Positions 1-8,225 of a stretch of DNA of 64,000 bases are shown here, one piece after another. Origin of the DNA: Comamonas resistens (lineage in GTDB: Bacteria; Pseudomonadota; Gammaproteobacteria; Burkholderiales; Burkholderiaceae_C); contig NZ_CP125947.1 of NCBI RefSeq assembly GCF_030064165.1, positions 2,170,001 to 2,234,000 on the forward strand, written 5' to 3'. How positions within the stretch are numbered: the stretch's first letter is position 1; every line of letters begins with the position of its first letter. Made by a program: the position numbers and the translations under genes. The notes under the pieces were generated by a model, which ran no database searches, was not told the DNA's origin, and saw only the letters and a list, made by a program, of their open reading frames with translations.

Positions 1-1287
1 CGGCAGTACATCGACTGGATCAAGGACCGGGACCAAGCTTACAGCACCAAGAAATCCTACTATGGTCACGCGAAATCTGTACTCACGGCTCTGGTTCAAT
101 GCGGGATTGTGCGTGACCAGCAAGACCTTTTTCCACCTAATCCCTTCCCTGGCAGCAACAGCCGGATAAAAGGTGCAACGCCGCTATCGCCGACCGAGCG
201 CCAGCGCCTTGCGCAGGCTCTGCGCGATGACATCGTGGCCATCCACAATGAACAGTTCAAGGGGGCTGGTCGCGATGCGATGGTGGTCTATCTGCTGGCG
301 GTGGCTATTCGCACGGGAGCCAATCTTACGCCACTGTTGGAGGCTGCGCGCGACTGCCTGCGCCCGCATCCTTTCATGCCCAACATGATGCTGCTGGAGC
401 TCTTCAAACGGCGCGGCAACGCCACCAAACTAGTGAATCTCCGTTACTCCCGTGTGCATGAAGGTTCGCAAGCGATTCCCATGGATGGCGTAGCTTTGAT
501 GCGTAAGGCCCTGCAGATGTCAGAGTCACTGCTTGGCGAAGCGAGGCCAGATTGTCGGGGGCGAGTGTGGCTATATCGGGCTAGTAAAAATTTTGGTGGA
601 GCTGGCGAGGTCATGGCGTTGACGTCCACTGCTTTGGGAGCAAGCATCGCCAAGCTGATTGAGCGACACGACTTGCGCGATGACGATGGGAATCGTTTGG
701 TACTGAACCTCTCGCGCCTGCGCAAGACTGTCGAACACCGCCTCTGGTCATTATCCGGTGGCGATCTGATTGCAACGGCTGCCCTGATGGGGCACACCCC
801 CAAGGTGGCCGACACCCACTACCTTGCTTGCACCCGTCAAATGAGGGAGAACGCGACCTTTGTCGGCGAGGCATTACCGGATATCTATCGCTCCGGTGAA
901 CGAGTAGCAGAAGTCGTCCCTATCTTGCCAAGCAAGTCGCCCACGGGGCGCTGCAAGGACCCTTACTACGGCGATAAGGCTCCCAGGAATGGGGCGCCAT
1001 GTGACGACTTCTTTGCTTGCTTCACGTGCACCAGCTATGCCATCGTTGGTTCTCAGGAGGACCTGCATCGTCTCTTTAGCTTCTATTGGTTTCTTGAGCG
1101 AGAGATGAGCAACACCCGTTCCAATGAGTGGCGCGAGGAGTTTCGCAACACCATGAGCCTGATCGACCGCTTCACAGCGGACAGGTTTGATGCCGGTTTG
1201 TTGACCAGCGCAAAGGAGCGCGCCCGTATGGAGCCGCTAAAGTTCTGGGCGGCCTACACTTTGAGCAGCCTGGAGGGACATGGCTAA
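1..1287 (+). CDS. Tyrosine recombinase, first gene of a recombinase trio (5' partial; GmtY/TnpA-like)
   Basis: The frame is open from base 1, so the gene starts outside the window; the GTG at 109 is probably internal because the residues before it (RQYIDWIKDR...) read like the core-binding domain of an integrase. The C-terminal catalytic domain has an Arg in AIRTGANLTP (about nt 310), an LRKT Arg near 720, a GHT His near 790 and a Tyr in THYL near 820. The usual HxxR His is Ser in this copy. A Cys-rich tail (CDDFFACFTC) follows near nt 1000. It overlaps the next recombinase by 8 bases. Three-gene recombinase operons of this shape are known from Tn554 (tnpA/B/C) and gamma-mobile-trio islands (gmtY/Z/X); which family this is needs a profile search. 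Confidence 0.82.
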   Translation, partial: RQYIDWIKDRDQAYSTKKSYYGHAKSVLTALVQCGIVRDQQDLFPPNPFPGSNSRIKGATPLSPTERQRLAQALRDDIVAIHNEQFKGAGRDAMVVYLLAVAIRTGANLTPLLEAARDCLRPHPFMPNMMLLELFKRRGNATKLVNLRYSRVHEGSQAIPMDGVALMRKALQMSESLLGEARPDCRGRVWLYRASKNFGGAGEVMALTSTALGASIAKLIERHDLRDDDGNRLVLNLSRLRKTVEHRLWSLSGGDLIATAALMGHTPKVADTHYLACTRQMRENATFVGEALPDIYRSGERVAEVVPILPSKSPTGRCKDPYYGDKAPRNGAPCDDFFACFTCTSYAIVGSQEDLHRLFSFYWFLEREMSNTRSNEWREEFRNTMSLIDRFTADRFDAGLLTSAKERARMEPLKFWAAYTLSSLEGHG

Positions 1288-3151
1288 GACCAAGATCACT
1301 CAAACGCAGTTAGCTGAACCGGTGAAGATTGCAGGCACAGGACAGGAGAGGGGGGCAAAAACGCGTTTGAGCAAAGCCTACGAGTTACTGGCCGACCAGC
1401 CAGCGAGTCTGGCGGGGCTCTCGGTGGAAGAGCGTAGCAACGTGGTAGTTAGCGCCGTGCTGGACGAGGCTGGCAACACTGTGGTGATTTCCCGTGTAGG
1501 GGATCCGGTGTGGGAAATGTGGCCGTACTTCAGCAGACCTAACGTCCCGAATTCTGTGAAGCGCCTGAACTGGTCGACCATTCCAGAGGCGTTCCGCGAG
1601 GCTTGCCAAAATGTGCTGTATCACTACTGGAAGGTGGGGCGACCGGGGGTGGGGCCGCCAGCGGAGACGACACTTCTTAAAACTCTGCATACTATGAGTG
1701 TGATCTGCCGTTTTGTTGCTTCGCTCGGGTTGCAGTCGCTCGCTGATGTGCAACCTCTGCACATTGCTAACTACGTTCACAGGCAGAAGAGCGCAGGGAT
1801 GGTAGCTAGCACCATGGTAAATCAATTCGCTACGCTTGAGTTGCTGTATCACTTTCGCGATCAGCACAAGGCAGCCTTGCGGGTGCACCCTTGGCCGGAA
1901 TCGAGTGCAGTTGAGGTCGCGGGGCGGGTTGGGCAGAATGGCGTGGATGCTCGTAAGGTTAGTTTGACACCGCTGATCCCGGTTGAAGTGGCACGGCGTT
2001 TATTCCTTTACGCCGAGGAGATCCTGGCTGGTGCAGAAGAGCAGCTTGACGAGCGTGATCGTGAAGAGCGTTCCGCGCTCAGCGCTCCTGGCCATACGAC
2101 GATACGCGATGCCTGCTTTTACTTGCTCGGCGTGCTTACCGGCATGCGATCCTCAGAACTATCAAGCATAGAAGTCAGCGCAGGGCGTACCGAAGTCAAG
2201 AACGGCTTCGTCTTCCACTGGGTCACCGCTGTCGAGTACAAAACCAAGAAGGGGTGCGTGGAGTACCTGATGCCTGCGATGGGTCACCGCATCCTGCGCA
2301 TTCTCGAGCGCTGGTCCCTGCCTTACCGCGCGCGGCTGGCTAAGCAGATTTCGATGATGGAGCGAAAGTCTCAGTCGCTCACGCCAAAGCAATTGCAATG
2401 GCTGATCACAGCCAGAAGCAATGTCAAGCGGCTCTTTCTGGGAAATTCAAGATATGGCCTTGTAGCTTTGTCTTCTGTCGGCTGGGAAATGGTTTGTGCG
2501 AGTTTTTCACGTGCTGCAGGCGTTGACTGGAAGCTCGCACCCCACCAGATGAGGCGGCTCTACGCATATACCTTCGTACGCCACCGCCTGGGAGACATTC
2601 TGTTCCTCAAGGAGCAGTTCAAACATTCCAGCATCGATATGACGCAACTCTATGGCTCAAACCCATTGCAGGACGTGGCACTGTACGACGACATTCTCAG
2701 CGAGTTGATAGCTTATAAGGCCGGCGTGGTGGCGCAGTGGTTGGAAAAAGATGAGCCACTGGCTGGAGGTGCTGCTCCCAGGCTTATGGAAATGCGGGCC
2801 CATGACTTTGACAACCGAAAGGAGCTCCTCATTGAAACGTCGCGGCGTGTCAATATGCGCTCCACAGGGCATTCGTGGTGCCTAGCACAGGACGAGGGTT
2901 GTGGTGGCTCGGGGATCTATGCCAAAGGAGCCTGCGGCGATTGCCGTAACGGCGTGATCGATCGTAGGTTTATACCAATCTGGCAGGAGGCCTATCGCCA
3001 CCACAAGGAGTTGCGCATGGATGCCCAGGAACTGGGGCCTGGGGTGGTGATGCGGGTGGAGAGGGATCTGAACCAGGCGGCAAAAATCCTCAAAGACTTG
3101 GGAGTTGAGGTAGACGCAGAGGAAGGCGATGGCCAAATCACTCCCCGCTAG
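1280..3151 (+). CDS. Large tyrosine recombinase/integrase, second gene of the trio (GmtZ/TnpB-like)
   Basis: This 623-residue protein carries a full tyrosine recombinase active site: Arg in TGMRSSEL (about residue 290), a Lys in VEYKTKKG, HQMRR (about 421-425), FKHSS (about 448) and the nucleophile Tyr in TQLYG (about 457). A C-terminal Cys cluster (C-x6-C-x9-C-x2-C) near nt 2880-2950 suggests a zinc-binding DNA contact. The length is close to that of Tn554 TnpB and of GmtZ-type integrases. The ATG at 1280 overlaps the stop of the upstream recombinase and the end overlaps the next gene, so the three are translationally coupled. It presumably cooperates with its neighbours in excision and integration of an island lying mainly to the left. 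Confidence 0.85.
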   Translation: MAKTKITQTQLAEPVKIAGTGQERGAKTRLSKAYELLADQPASLAGLSVEERSNVVVSAVLDEAGNTVVISRVGDPVWEMWPYFSRPNVPNSVKRLNWSTIPEAFREACQNVLYHYWKVGRPGVGPPAETTLLKTLHTMSVICRFVASLGLQSLADVQPLHIANYVHRQKSAGMVASTMVNQFATLELLYHFRDQHKAALRVHPWPESSAVEVAGRVGQNGVDARKVSLTPLIPVEVARRLFLYAEEILAGAEEQLDERDREERSALSAPGHTTIRDACFYLLGVLTGMRSSELSSIEVSAGRTEVKNGFVFHWVTAVEYKTKKGCVEYLMPAMGHRILRILERWSLPYRARLAKQISMMERKSQSLTPKQLQWLITARSNVKRLFLGNSRYGLVALSSVGWEMVCASFSRAAGVDWKLAPHQMRRLYAYTFVRHRLGDILFLKEQFKHSSIDMTQLYGSNPLQDVALYDDILSELIAYKAGVVAQWLEKDEPLAGGAAPRLMEMRAHDFDNRKELLIETSRRVNMRSTGHSWCLAQDEGCGGSGIYAKGACGDCRNGVIDRRFIPIWQEAYRHHKELRMDAQELGPGVVMRVERDLNQAAKILKDLGVEVDAEEGDGQITPR

Positions 3152-3575
3152 GTCGAAAGTTGCTGGCATCGCCAACGATGCACCCAGGAAACGGGATCGC
3201 GAGCGTACGCAGCAAGAACTGAGTCTGGCTCTGATTCGCGTGCAACAGAGCGGCAAGAAGGTCACCCTCAAGGCTGTGGCAGATGAAGCGAAAGTGTCCC
3301 CGCCGCTGATTCACAATCGCTACCCCGACTTCGCCGAGCAGGTTCGGACGGTTATGCGCAAGGCCGTGCGCCAGCAGCGTGACGAGAAGGCAGATCTCCT
3401 GATCCAGGAGAGGGCGAAAAGCCGCAAGCTGCGAGAGTTGGTTATCAGTCAGTTGGTGGAGATCATCAGGCTGGCATCAGTGAATGAAGCACTACGCGTA
3501 GAACTGGCTCTGGAGAGGGCTATCGGCGAAGGAAAGATCGTCAGAGGAACGTTTAAAAACAAGTCTGATATCTAA
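3129..3575 (+). CDS. Small HTH protein, third gene of the trio (GmtX/TnpC-like)
   Basis: A 148-residue basic protein. Residues about 35-65 (VTLKAVADEAKVSPPLIHNRY) form a TetR-like helix-turn-helix, and the C-terminal half is a predicted long helix or coiled coil rich in Lys, Arg and Glu. It overlaps the preceding recombinase gene by 23 bases, which supports one operon. In Tn554-like elements the third gene (tnpC) influences orientation and efficiency of transposition; in gamma-mobile-trio islands the small partner is called GmtX. A DNA-binding accessory factor is the most likely role. It could be misread as a TetR regulator, but the ligand-binding domain is missing. Confidence 0.7.
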   Translation: MAKSLPARSKVAGIANDAPRKRDRERTQQELSLALIRVQQSGKKVTLKAVADEAKVSPPLIHNRYPDFAEQVRTVMRKAVRQQRDEKADLLIQERAKSRKLRELVISQLVEIIRLASVNEALRVELALERAIGEGKIVRGTFKNKSDI

Positions 3576-3657
3576 AGGCTGCATATTATTTACTTATAAA
3601 AATACATTTGTTTTCATGCACTTAGATGAATAGTAAATTTACAAGGAATCTTAAACG
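3576..3657. other. AT-rich junction, candidate right end of the mobile island
   Basis: These 82 bases are strikingly AT-rich compared with both sides and contain the perfect 10-bp palindrome GTAAATTTAC near 3631-3640. They lie between the last trio gene and an ordinary chromosomal gene, where an island end or attachment site is expected. The ribosome-binding site of the next gene (AAGGAATCT) is at the right edge. The exact boundary cannot be fixed without an empty-site genome. Confidence 0.4.
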
Positions 3658-4152
3658 ATGAGCATCTGGTCCATAGACGCCCAGACCGTCACCCATAGCA
3701 TCCAGCTGGCCGTGGCGCCGGTTTTTTTCCTGACGGCCGTGGCCGGCATGATCGGCTCGGTGGCCGGACGGCTGGCACGCATCATCGACCGGGCGCGCAA
3801 GCTTGAAGAGATGCTGCGCACCACCGAAGACCATGAGCTGGTTGCACGCTACCTCAAGGAGCTGCACTTTCTGCGCGAGCGGGGGCGCCTGGCCAATGTG
3901 GCCATCGGTCTGCTGACCTTGTGCGGCATGTGCATAGGTCTGACCATCGTGCTGCTGTTCGTCGGCCAGGCCTACGGCGTCAGCGGCCATCGTTATGCGG
4001 TGATCAGCTTTTTGCTCGGTGTTTTCGCCTTTGTTTCCGCCTTGTGCTGCTTTCTCTGGGAGACGGCCATGGCAACCCGTATTCTGGACTTCCACATGCT
4101 CAGCCGCGCCAAGGCTGCCGTGCGCCATGTGGATGCGCAGACCAGGGATTGA
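3658..4152 (+). CDS. DUF2721 family membrane protein
   Basis: A 164-residue inner-membrane protein. A hydrophobic segment lies at residues 17-35, followed by a charged, helical cytoplasmic stretch (about 38-80) and two further membrane segments (about 82-105 and 115-138). The pattern GRLARIIDRAR after the first segment and the overall length match the DUF2721 family, whose function is unknown. The ATG is preceded by AAGGAATCT. It is the first chromosomal gene after the recombinase trio and converges with argP. Confidence 0.75.
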   Translation: MSIWSIDAQTVTHSIQLAVAPVFFLTAVAGMIGSVAGRLARIIDRARKLEEMLRTTEDHELVARYLKELHFLRERGRLANVAIGLLTLCGMCIGLTIVLLFVGQAYGVSGHRYAVISFLLGVFAFVSALCCFLWETAMATRILDFHMLSRAKAAVRHVDAQTRD

Positions 4153-4159
4153 CTGCTTA

Positions 4160-4250
4160 TTGATAGCTGCAGGCGCTGGCCTGAAGCCACATTCGGGTTG
4201 AGAATGTCTGAATCTATTCTCAGATATGCGCAACCTGCTATCAAAATAAA
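4160..4250. repeat. TTGATAGC inverted repeat with an inner hairpin, probable terminator
   Basis: Outer arms TTGATAGCTGCAGG (4160) and CCTGCTATCAA (4234-4244) flank an inner perfect hairpin TGAGAAT/ATTCTCA (4199-4222). A run of A on the right gives U-rich RNA for the minus-strand gene argP. It lies between two convergent genes and belongs to the TTGATAGCTGC palindrome family seen elsewhere in this window. Confidence 0.55.
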
Positions 4251-4264
4251 AAAGCAATCCTGCA

Positions 4265-5176
4265 TCATTGGGCAGTCATGGGCTCCAGGCAGGCAGCTGC
4301 GGCCTGGATCACGCAGTCGGTCAGCCGCTGCAGGCTGGCCTGCGCGCTGCGCGTGTGGCACCAGTACATGGGGATGTCCAGGCTCTGGCCCGGTATCAGC
4401 TCCACCATGCGGCCCAGCTTCAGTTCCGACTCGATCATCTGTACCGGATGCATGCCCCAGCCCATGCCCAGCTCCAGAGCCCTGGAGTAGCCCTGGTTCG
4501 AGGGCAGAAAGTGGCGTGCAGCGTTGCGCCTGCCATCGACCCCCAGGCTCTGCAGCCACTGGTCCTGCAGGCTGTCCTTGCGTCCATAGCACATCATGGG
4601 TGCTTGGGCGATGGACTGGGGCGTCGCGTCCTGGGACAGATAGCGCTGCACGAAAGCCGGTGAGGCCACCGCCACATAGCGCATGCGTCCCAGCGGCCAG
4701 GTGTTGCAACCCGTGATGGCCGAACCGGTGGCCGTCACGGCCGCCATGACCTCGCCTTGCTTGAGGCGCTGCGCCGTGTGGTCCTGGTCGTCGATGCTGA
4801 TGTCCAGCAACTCGTTGCTGCCTTCGGTAAAGGCCGCCATGGCATCCATGAACCAGGTGGAAAGCGAGTCGGCATTGACCGCCAGCTTCAGCGAGGGCAG
4901 GGCGGCCTGCCCTTCGGGGATCAGCTCGGGGTTCTTGCGACGCAAATCGTTTTCCAGCAGCGCGACCTGTTCCACATGCAGGCACAGGCGTCGCCCGGCC
5001 TCGGTGCCCGTGCAGGGCTGGCCACGCAGAACCAGTGCCTGGCCCACGCGCTCTTCCAGCTGTTTGATGCGCTGGGAAACGGCCGAGGGCGTGACATGCA
5101 GCTTGTGTGCCGCACGCTCGAAACTGCCCTCGCGCACCACAGCGGCTAGGGCTTCCAATCCCGCGTAGTCGAGCAT
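4265..5176 (-). CDS. argP: LysR-type regulator ArgP (LysG/IciA type)
   Basis: A 303-residue LysR-type transcription factor. The N-terminal winged HTH (residues 1-60) reads MLDYAGLEALAAVVREGSF, then SAVSQRIKQLEERVG, the pattern typical of ArgP/LysG. The rest is the substrate-binding effector domain. ArgP-type proteins sense lysine and arginine and activate the basic amino-acid exporter gene. The gene is divergent from an ArgO/LysE exporter with 68 bases between the starts, which strongly supports the assignment. A palindrome in that gap (5194-5219) is a plausible binding site. Confidence 0.88.
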   Translation of the reverse strand: MLDYAGLEALAAVVREGSFERAAHKLHVTPSAVSQRIKQLEERVGQALVLRGQPCTGTEAGRRLCLHVEQVALLENDLRRKNPELIPEGQAALPSLKLAVNADSLSTWFMDAMAAFTEGSNELLDISIDDQDHTAQRLKQGEVMAAVTATGSAITGCNTWPLGRMRYVAVASPAFVQRYLSQDATPQSIAQAPMMCYGRKDSLQDQWLQSLGVDGRRNAARHFLPSNQGYSRALELGMGWGMHPVQMIESELKLGRMVELIPGQSLDIPMYWCHTRSAQASLQRLTDCVIQAAAACLEPMTAQ

Positions 5177-5193
5177 TAGTATTTCTTAATTTG

Positions 5194-5219
5194 GTTGAGT
5201 AAATGTAATTTTACTTAAC
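5194..5219. promoter_or_regulatory. Candidate ArgP operator between argP and argO
   Basis: Arms GTTGAGTAAA (5194-5203) and TTTACTTAAC (5210-5219) match at 9 of 10 positions around a 6-bp spacer. The palindrome is AT-rich and sits in the divergent promoter region, where LysR-type regulators normally bind. The regulatory role is inferred. Confidence 0.5.
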
Positions 5220-5244
5220 TGATGTCGCGCCGCACAATGCCGCC

Positions 5245-5901
5245 ATGTTTGCGTCCGACCTCTCCTCTGCCTGGCTGGCAGGCTTCACTGTTTGCATCTC
5301 CCTCATCGTCTCCATCGGCGCACAAAATCTATATGTGCTGCGCCAGGCCGTGCAAGGCGAGCATGTGCGTGCCTGCGTAACCTGGTGCGTGATCAGCGAT
5401 GCAGTCCTGGTGGCGATTGGCGTGGCAGGCATGTCGCAGATGCTGGAGCAGCGTCCGGGCCTGGCCTACTATCTGACATTGGGCGGGGCGGTATTTCTGC
5501 TGGCTTATGGCTTGTTTGCACTGCGCCGCATGTGGCTGGCGCCTGATGCTGCCCTGAATGCGGACGAGCGTGCAGACAAGCGCAGCCTGGCACCGCGCAG
5601 CCTGATGAGTGTGATGGCGGCCCTGGCCGCGATCACCTTGCTCAATCCCCATGTCTATCTGGATACCGTGCTGCTGATGGGCTCCATCGGCGCGCAGCAG
5701 CAGGGCGTGAGTCGCTGGACCTATGTGATGGGCGCGGCCAGCGCCAGCCTCAGCTGGTTTGTGCTGCTGGCATTTGCAGGCCAGCGCATGAAAGGCATTT
5801 TTGCCAATCCCAAGGCCTGGCGTGTGATGGACGGCATCACGGGCGTGATGATGCTGGCGCTGGCCTGGTGGGTGGCCAGCGGTGTGATGCAAATGGATTG
5901 A
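5245..5901 (+). CDS. argO: LysE/ArgO family basic amino-acid exporter
   Basis: A 218-residue inner-membrane protein with about six hydrophobic segments. The N-terminal FTVCISLIVSIGAQNLYVLR is the hallmark of the LysE/ArgO family (conserved GAQN before the second helix), and NPHVYLDTVLLMGSIG is the second conserved block. These proteins export L-arginine and/or L-lysine by exchange with protons, relieving toxic accumulation from peptides or canavanine. It is divergent from argP, its expected activator. Whether lysine or arginine is the main substrate cannot be read from sequence. Confidence 0.88.
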   Translation: MFASDLSSAWLAGFTVCISLIVSIGAQNLYVLRQAVQGEHVRACVTWCVISDAVLVAIGVAGMSQMLEQRPGLAYYLTLGGAVFLLAYGLFALRRMWLAPDAALNADERADKRSLAPRSLMSVMAALAAITLLNPHVYLDTVLLMGSIGAQQQGVSRWTYVMGAASASLSWFVLLAFAGQRMKGIFANPKAWRVMDGITGVMMLALAWWVASGVMQMD

Positions 5902-5908
5902 GCGAGCC

Positions 5909-6220
5909 TCAGCCTGCGCCGGGCGGGCTGATTTCTTCCAGCACTTCCAGGGCCTCGATCAGATTCCAGCTATTGCACTCGATGCGGTACAGCGATGTGG
6001 CTCCGGTCTTTGTGCTCTGGCCTTCGACGATCACCACAGTCTTGCCTTGCAGGCGGGCCTTGCTCAGCGGGCGAATCTTGTCGTAGTTGTACTGTTCTGC
6101 CCGGTCACCTCGAAACGAGATGCTGACCTGGCTCAGCCGCGGGAAGTAATCCTTGGCGTATTTTTCCAGTGTGCGCTCGGCGATGAGCATGGCCATTTCG
6201 GGCGTGGCAGCAACAGTCAT
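5909..6220 (-). CDS. Hypothetical protein, about 103 aa
   Basis: A small soluble protein with no family I can name. It has an Ala-rich N-terminal helix (TVAATPEMAMLIAERTLEKYAKDYFPR) and a mixed alpha/beta C-terminal part. The ATG at 6220 is chosen over the TTG at 6226 because GGAG lies 6 bases before the ATG, while the TTG abuts the GGAG. It converges with argO with only 7 bases between the stops, so there is no room for a separate terminator. Coding bias agrees with the neighbours. Confidence 0.6.
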   Translation of the reverse strand: MTVAATPEMAMLIAERTLEKYAKDYFPRLSQVSISFRGDRAEQYNYDKIRPLSKARLQGKTVVIVEGQSTKTGATSLYRIECNSWNLIEALEVLEEISPPGAG

Positions 6221-6284
6221 TGGCAACTCCGTGAGTCAATTGTGACGGTATTGTTGCATTTTGTTTCATTCGGGGCCAGCCCTG

Positions 6285-6770
6285 TCAGTCCTGTGCCTTT
6301 GCGTGAACCGGAATCTGCAGCCCGGTCTTGATGCGCTCCAGTGCAATCGACGAGCTGTAGCGGCGGATATTGTCATCGCCCTCGAACAGGCCTCGACAGA
6401 TGGCCTGGTACTCATCCATATCGGCAGCCGTGACGATAAGAATGTAGTCCGTCTCTCCCGTCACATACAGGCATTGCTGCACGGCTGCCTCGGCCGCGAT
6501 ACGGGCACGGAACTCGCGGGACAGGTCCGGCCTGTCATTGAACAGATGCACATTGATCACGGCGGTCAGCGCGCGGCCCGCGCGCACGGGATCCAGCACT
6601 GCCACATTGGCGGCGATCACACCGGTTTCCTGCAGCCGCTTGATGCGGCGCTGTACGGCGGGAGCGGAGAGATTGACCTGCTCGGCAATCAGGCGCTGAG
6701 GCATGAGGTTGTCACGCTGCAGCAGTGCAAGAATGGCGCGGTCAAAGGCGTCGAGGTCGGCGGCGGGCAT
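6285..6770 (-). CDS. Lrp/AsnC family transcriptional regulator
   Basis: A 161-residue protein with an N-terminal AsnC-type HTH (LDAFDRAILALLQRDN, then VNLSAPAVQRRIKRLQETGVI, residues about 5-55) and a C-terminal RAM ligand-binding domain (VTGETDYILIVTAADMDEY). Lrp/AsnC proteins respond to amino acids as octamers. It is divergent from an RhtA-type exporter, and amino-acid exporters controlled by a neighbouring Lrp-like regulator are a common arrangement. The effector amino acid is unknown. Confidence 0.88.
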   Translation of the reverse strand: MPAADLDAFDRAILALLQRDNLMPQRLIAEQVNLSAPAVQRRIKRLQETGVIAANVAVLDPVRAGRALTAVINVHLFNDRPDLSREFRARIAAEAAVQQCLYVTGETDYILIVTAADMDEYQAICRGLFEGDDNIRRYSSSIALERIKTGLQIPVHAKAQD

Positions 6771-6858
6771 GGTTTGGGTGGCGAAGAGAGTGAAACTTGC
6801 AGATTCCTGCTTGAAAAAGAGTGAATTCCGCGGGTGTCATGCAATATCTTAGGCGCCT

Positions 6859-7758
6859 ATGTCAAAGAATAGTTGGAATCATTGGTGGCCGGTACTGGCC
6901 GTGTTGGGATCGGTCACATCCCTGGGGGTGGGGACTTCGCTGGCCAAACAGCTGTTTCCTTTGATCGGGGCGCAGGGGACATCGGCCCTGCGCGTGGGTT
7001 TTGCCGCGCTGATTCTGGTGTGTGTCTGGCGGCCCTGGCGCTGGTCCTTGAATCGGCAGCAGGCACTGTCGCTGCTGGTCTTCGGCGGCGCACTGGGCGG
7101 CATGAATCTGATGTTCTACATGGCGCTGCGCGATATCCCGTTCGGCCTTGCCGTGGCCATCGAATTTTCGGGACCGCTGGCCGTGGCGATCTATTACTCG
7201 CGCCGCGCGGTGGATTTTGTCTGGCTGGCGCTGGCCGTGCTGGGGCTGGCCATGATCTTGCCGCTGGGGGGCGGCAGCTCGGCCATGCATCTGTCACCGG
7301 TGGGCATAGGCTGTGCGATCGGTGCAGCCGTCTGCTGGGCCTCGTACATCGTGCTGGGCCGCAGACTCAGCCATATCCCCAGCGGACAGGCCGTGTCGTT
7401 GGGGCTGCTGTGCGCAGCCCTGGTGGTGGTGCCCTTTGGCGTGGCAGAAGCGGGTGCCAAGTTGCTGACGCCATCCGTCCTGCTGTTCGGACTCATGGTC
7501 GCGGCTATATCGAGTGCCTTGCCTTATTCGCTGGAAATGCTGGCGCTGCGCCGCCTGCCGCCGGCGACCTTCGGCATTGCGCTGGCGACCGAGCCCGCGA
7601 TCGCGGCCTTGATGGGCATGCTGCTGTTGAGCGAGCATTTGACGCTGACGCAATGGACGGCCATTGCCTGCATCATGGCGGCGGCCATGGGCAGTGCGAT
7701 GACCCGCCCGGGAGCCAAGGCAGATGCTCCCGATGGTTCTGCTGCGGCACCGAGCTGA
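6859..7758 (+). CDS. RhtA-like EamA (DMT) family amino-acid exporter
   Basis: A 299-residue inner-membrane protein with ten predicted helices in two EamA repeats. The conserved stretches GTSLAKQLFPLIGAQGTSALR, IPFGLAVAIEFSGPLAVA and LATEPAIAALMG are diagnostic of the RhtA branch (threonine/homoserine exporter) rather than general DMT transporters. It is divergent from an Lrp/AsnC regulator. The likely function is proton-coupled export of threonine, homoserine or a related small amino acid; substrate range is inferred. Confidence 0.82.
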   Translation: MSKNSWNHWWPVLAVLGSVTSLGVGTSLAKQLFPLIGAQGTSALRVGFAALILVCVWRPWRWSLNRQQALSLLVFGGALGGMNLMFYMALRDIPFGLAVAIEFSGPLAVAIYYSRRAVDFVWLALAVLGLAMILPLGGGSSAMHLSPVGIGCAIGAAVCWASYIVLGRRLSHIPSGQAVSLGLLCAALVVVPFGVAEAGAKLLTPSVLLFGLMVAAISSALPYSLEMLALRRLPPATFGIALATEPAIAALMGMLLLSEHLTLTQWTAIACIMAAAMGSAMTRPGAKADAPDGSAAAPS

Positions 7759-8225
7759 AGCAGCTGCTATCGAAACCGAGGCTGCTGGCGCTGGTCTGCT
7801 CTGGGTTTCCATATTTTTTCATAGTGAAAAACCCTCGGAATGTGCGTTGAAAGCTCTTGTTTCAGGAGTCCGAGCGGCAAAGGTACTGTCCGATTCAGCG
7901 CCTTTTTGATGTCTCCTCAGGGCCTGCGCAAGAGCATTTTGGCAGCAAGTATTTGCTCATCCGCATCTGCACGCCAGCAGATGAATGGACGCAGGCTGCG
8001 CGGTGTTCTGCCGCACTGATCCAGACGTTTTCGCGGGGGCTGCGGGCATGATTTTTCCGGCCCGGAAATGGCGGTTTGGGTCATCACGGAGACTGCGTAT
8101 CTGTAGGACGCCTGAGCTGTTCAAATCAGGAGCAAGGTGCTACAACGACCTCACACGGTAACGAATGCCTTGCAACTTTGCGGCACTTTGCGCCCCTGGC
8201 TTCGGGTGTCGCCATGGGAGGTCAT
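7759..8225. other. Intergenic region upstream of prkA, no gene found
   Basis: About 470 bases with no credible ORF. It begins with a weak AGCAGCTGCTATCG palindrome of the comamonad repeat type. The rest presumably holds the promoter of the prkA operon, which in enterobacteria is stress- and stationary-phase controlled; I could not identify a convincing promoter by eye. The open frame from 8076 in phase with prkA lacks a suitable ribosome-binding site. Confidence 0.45.
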
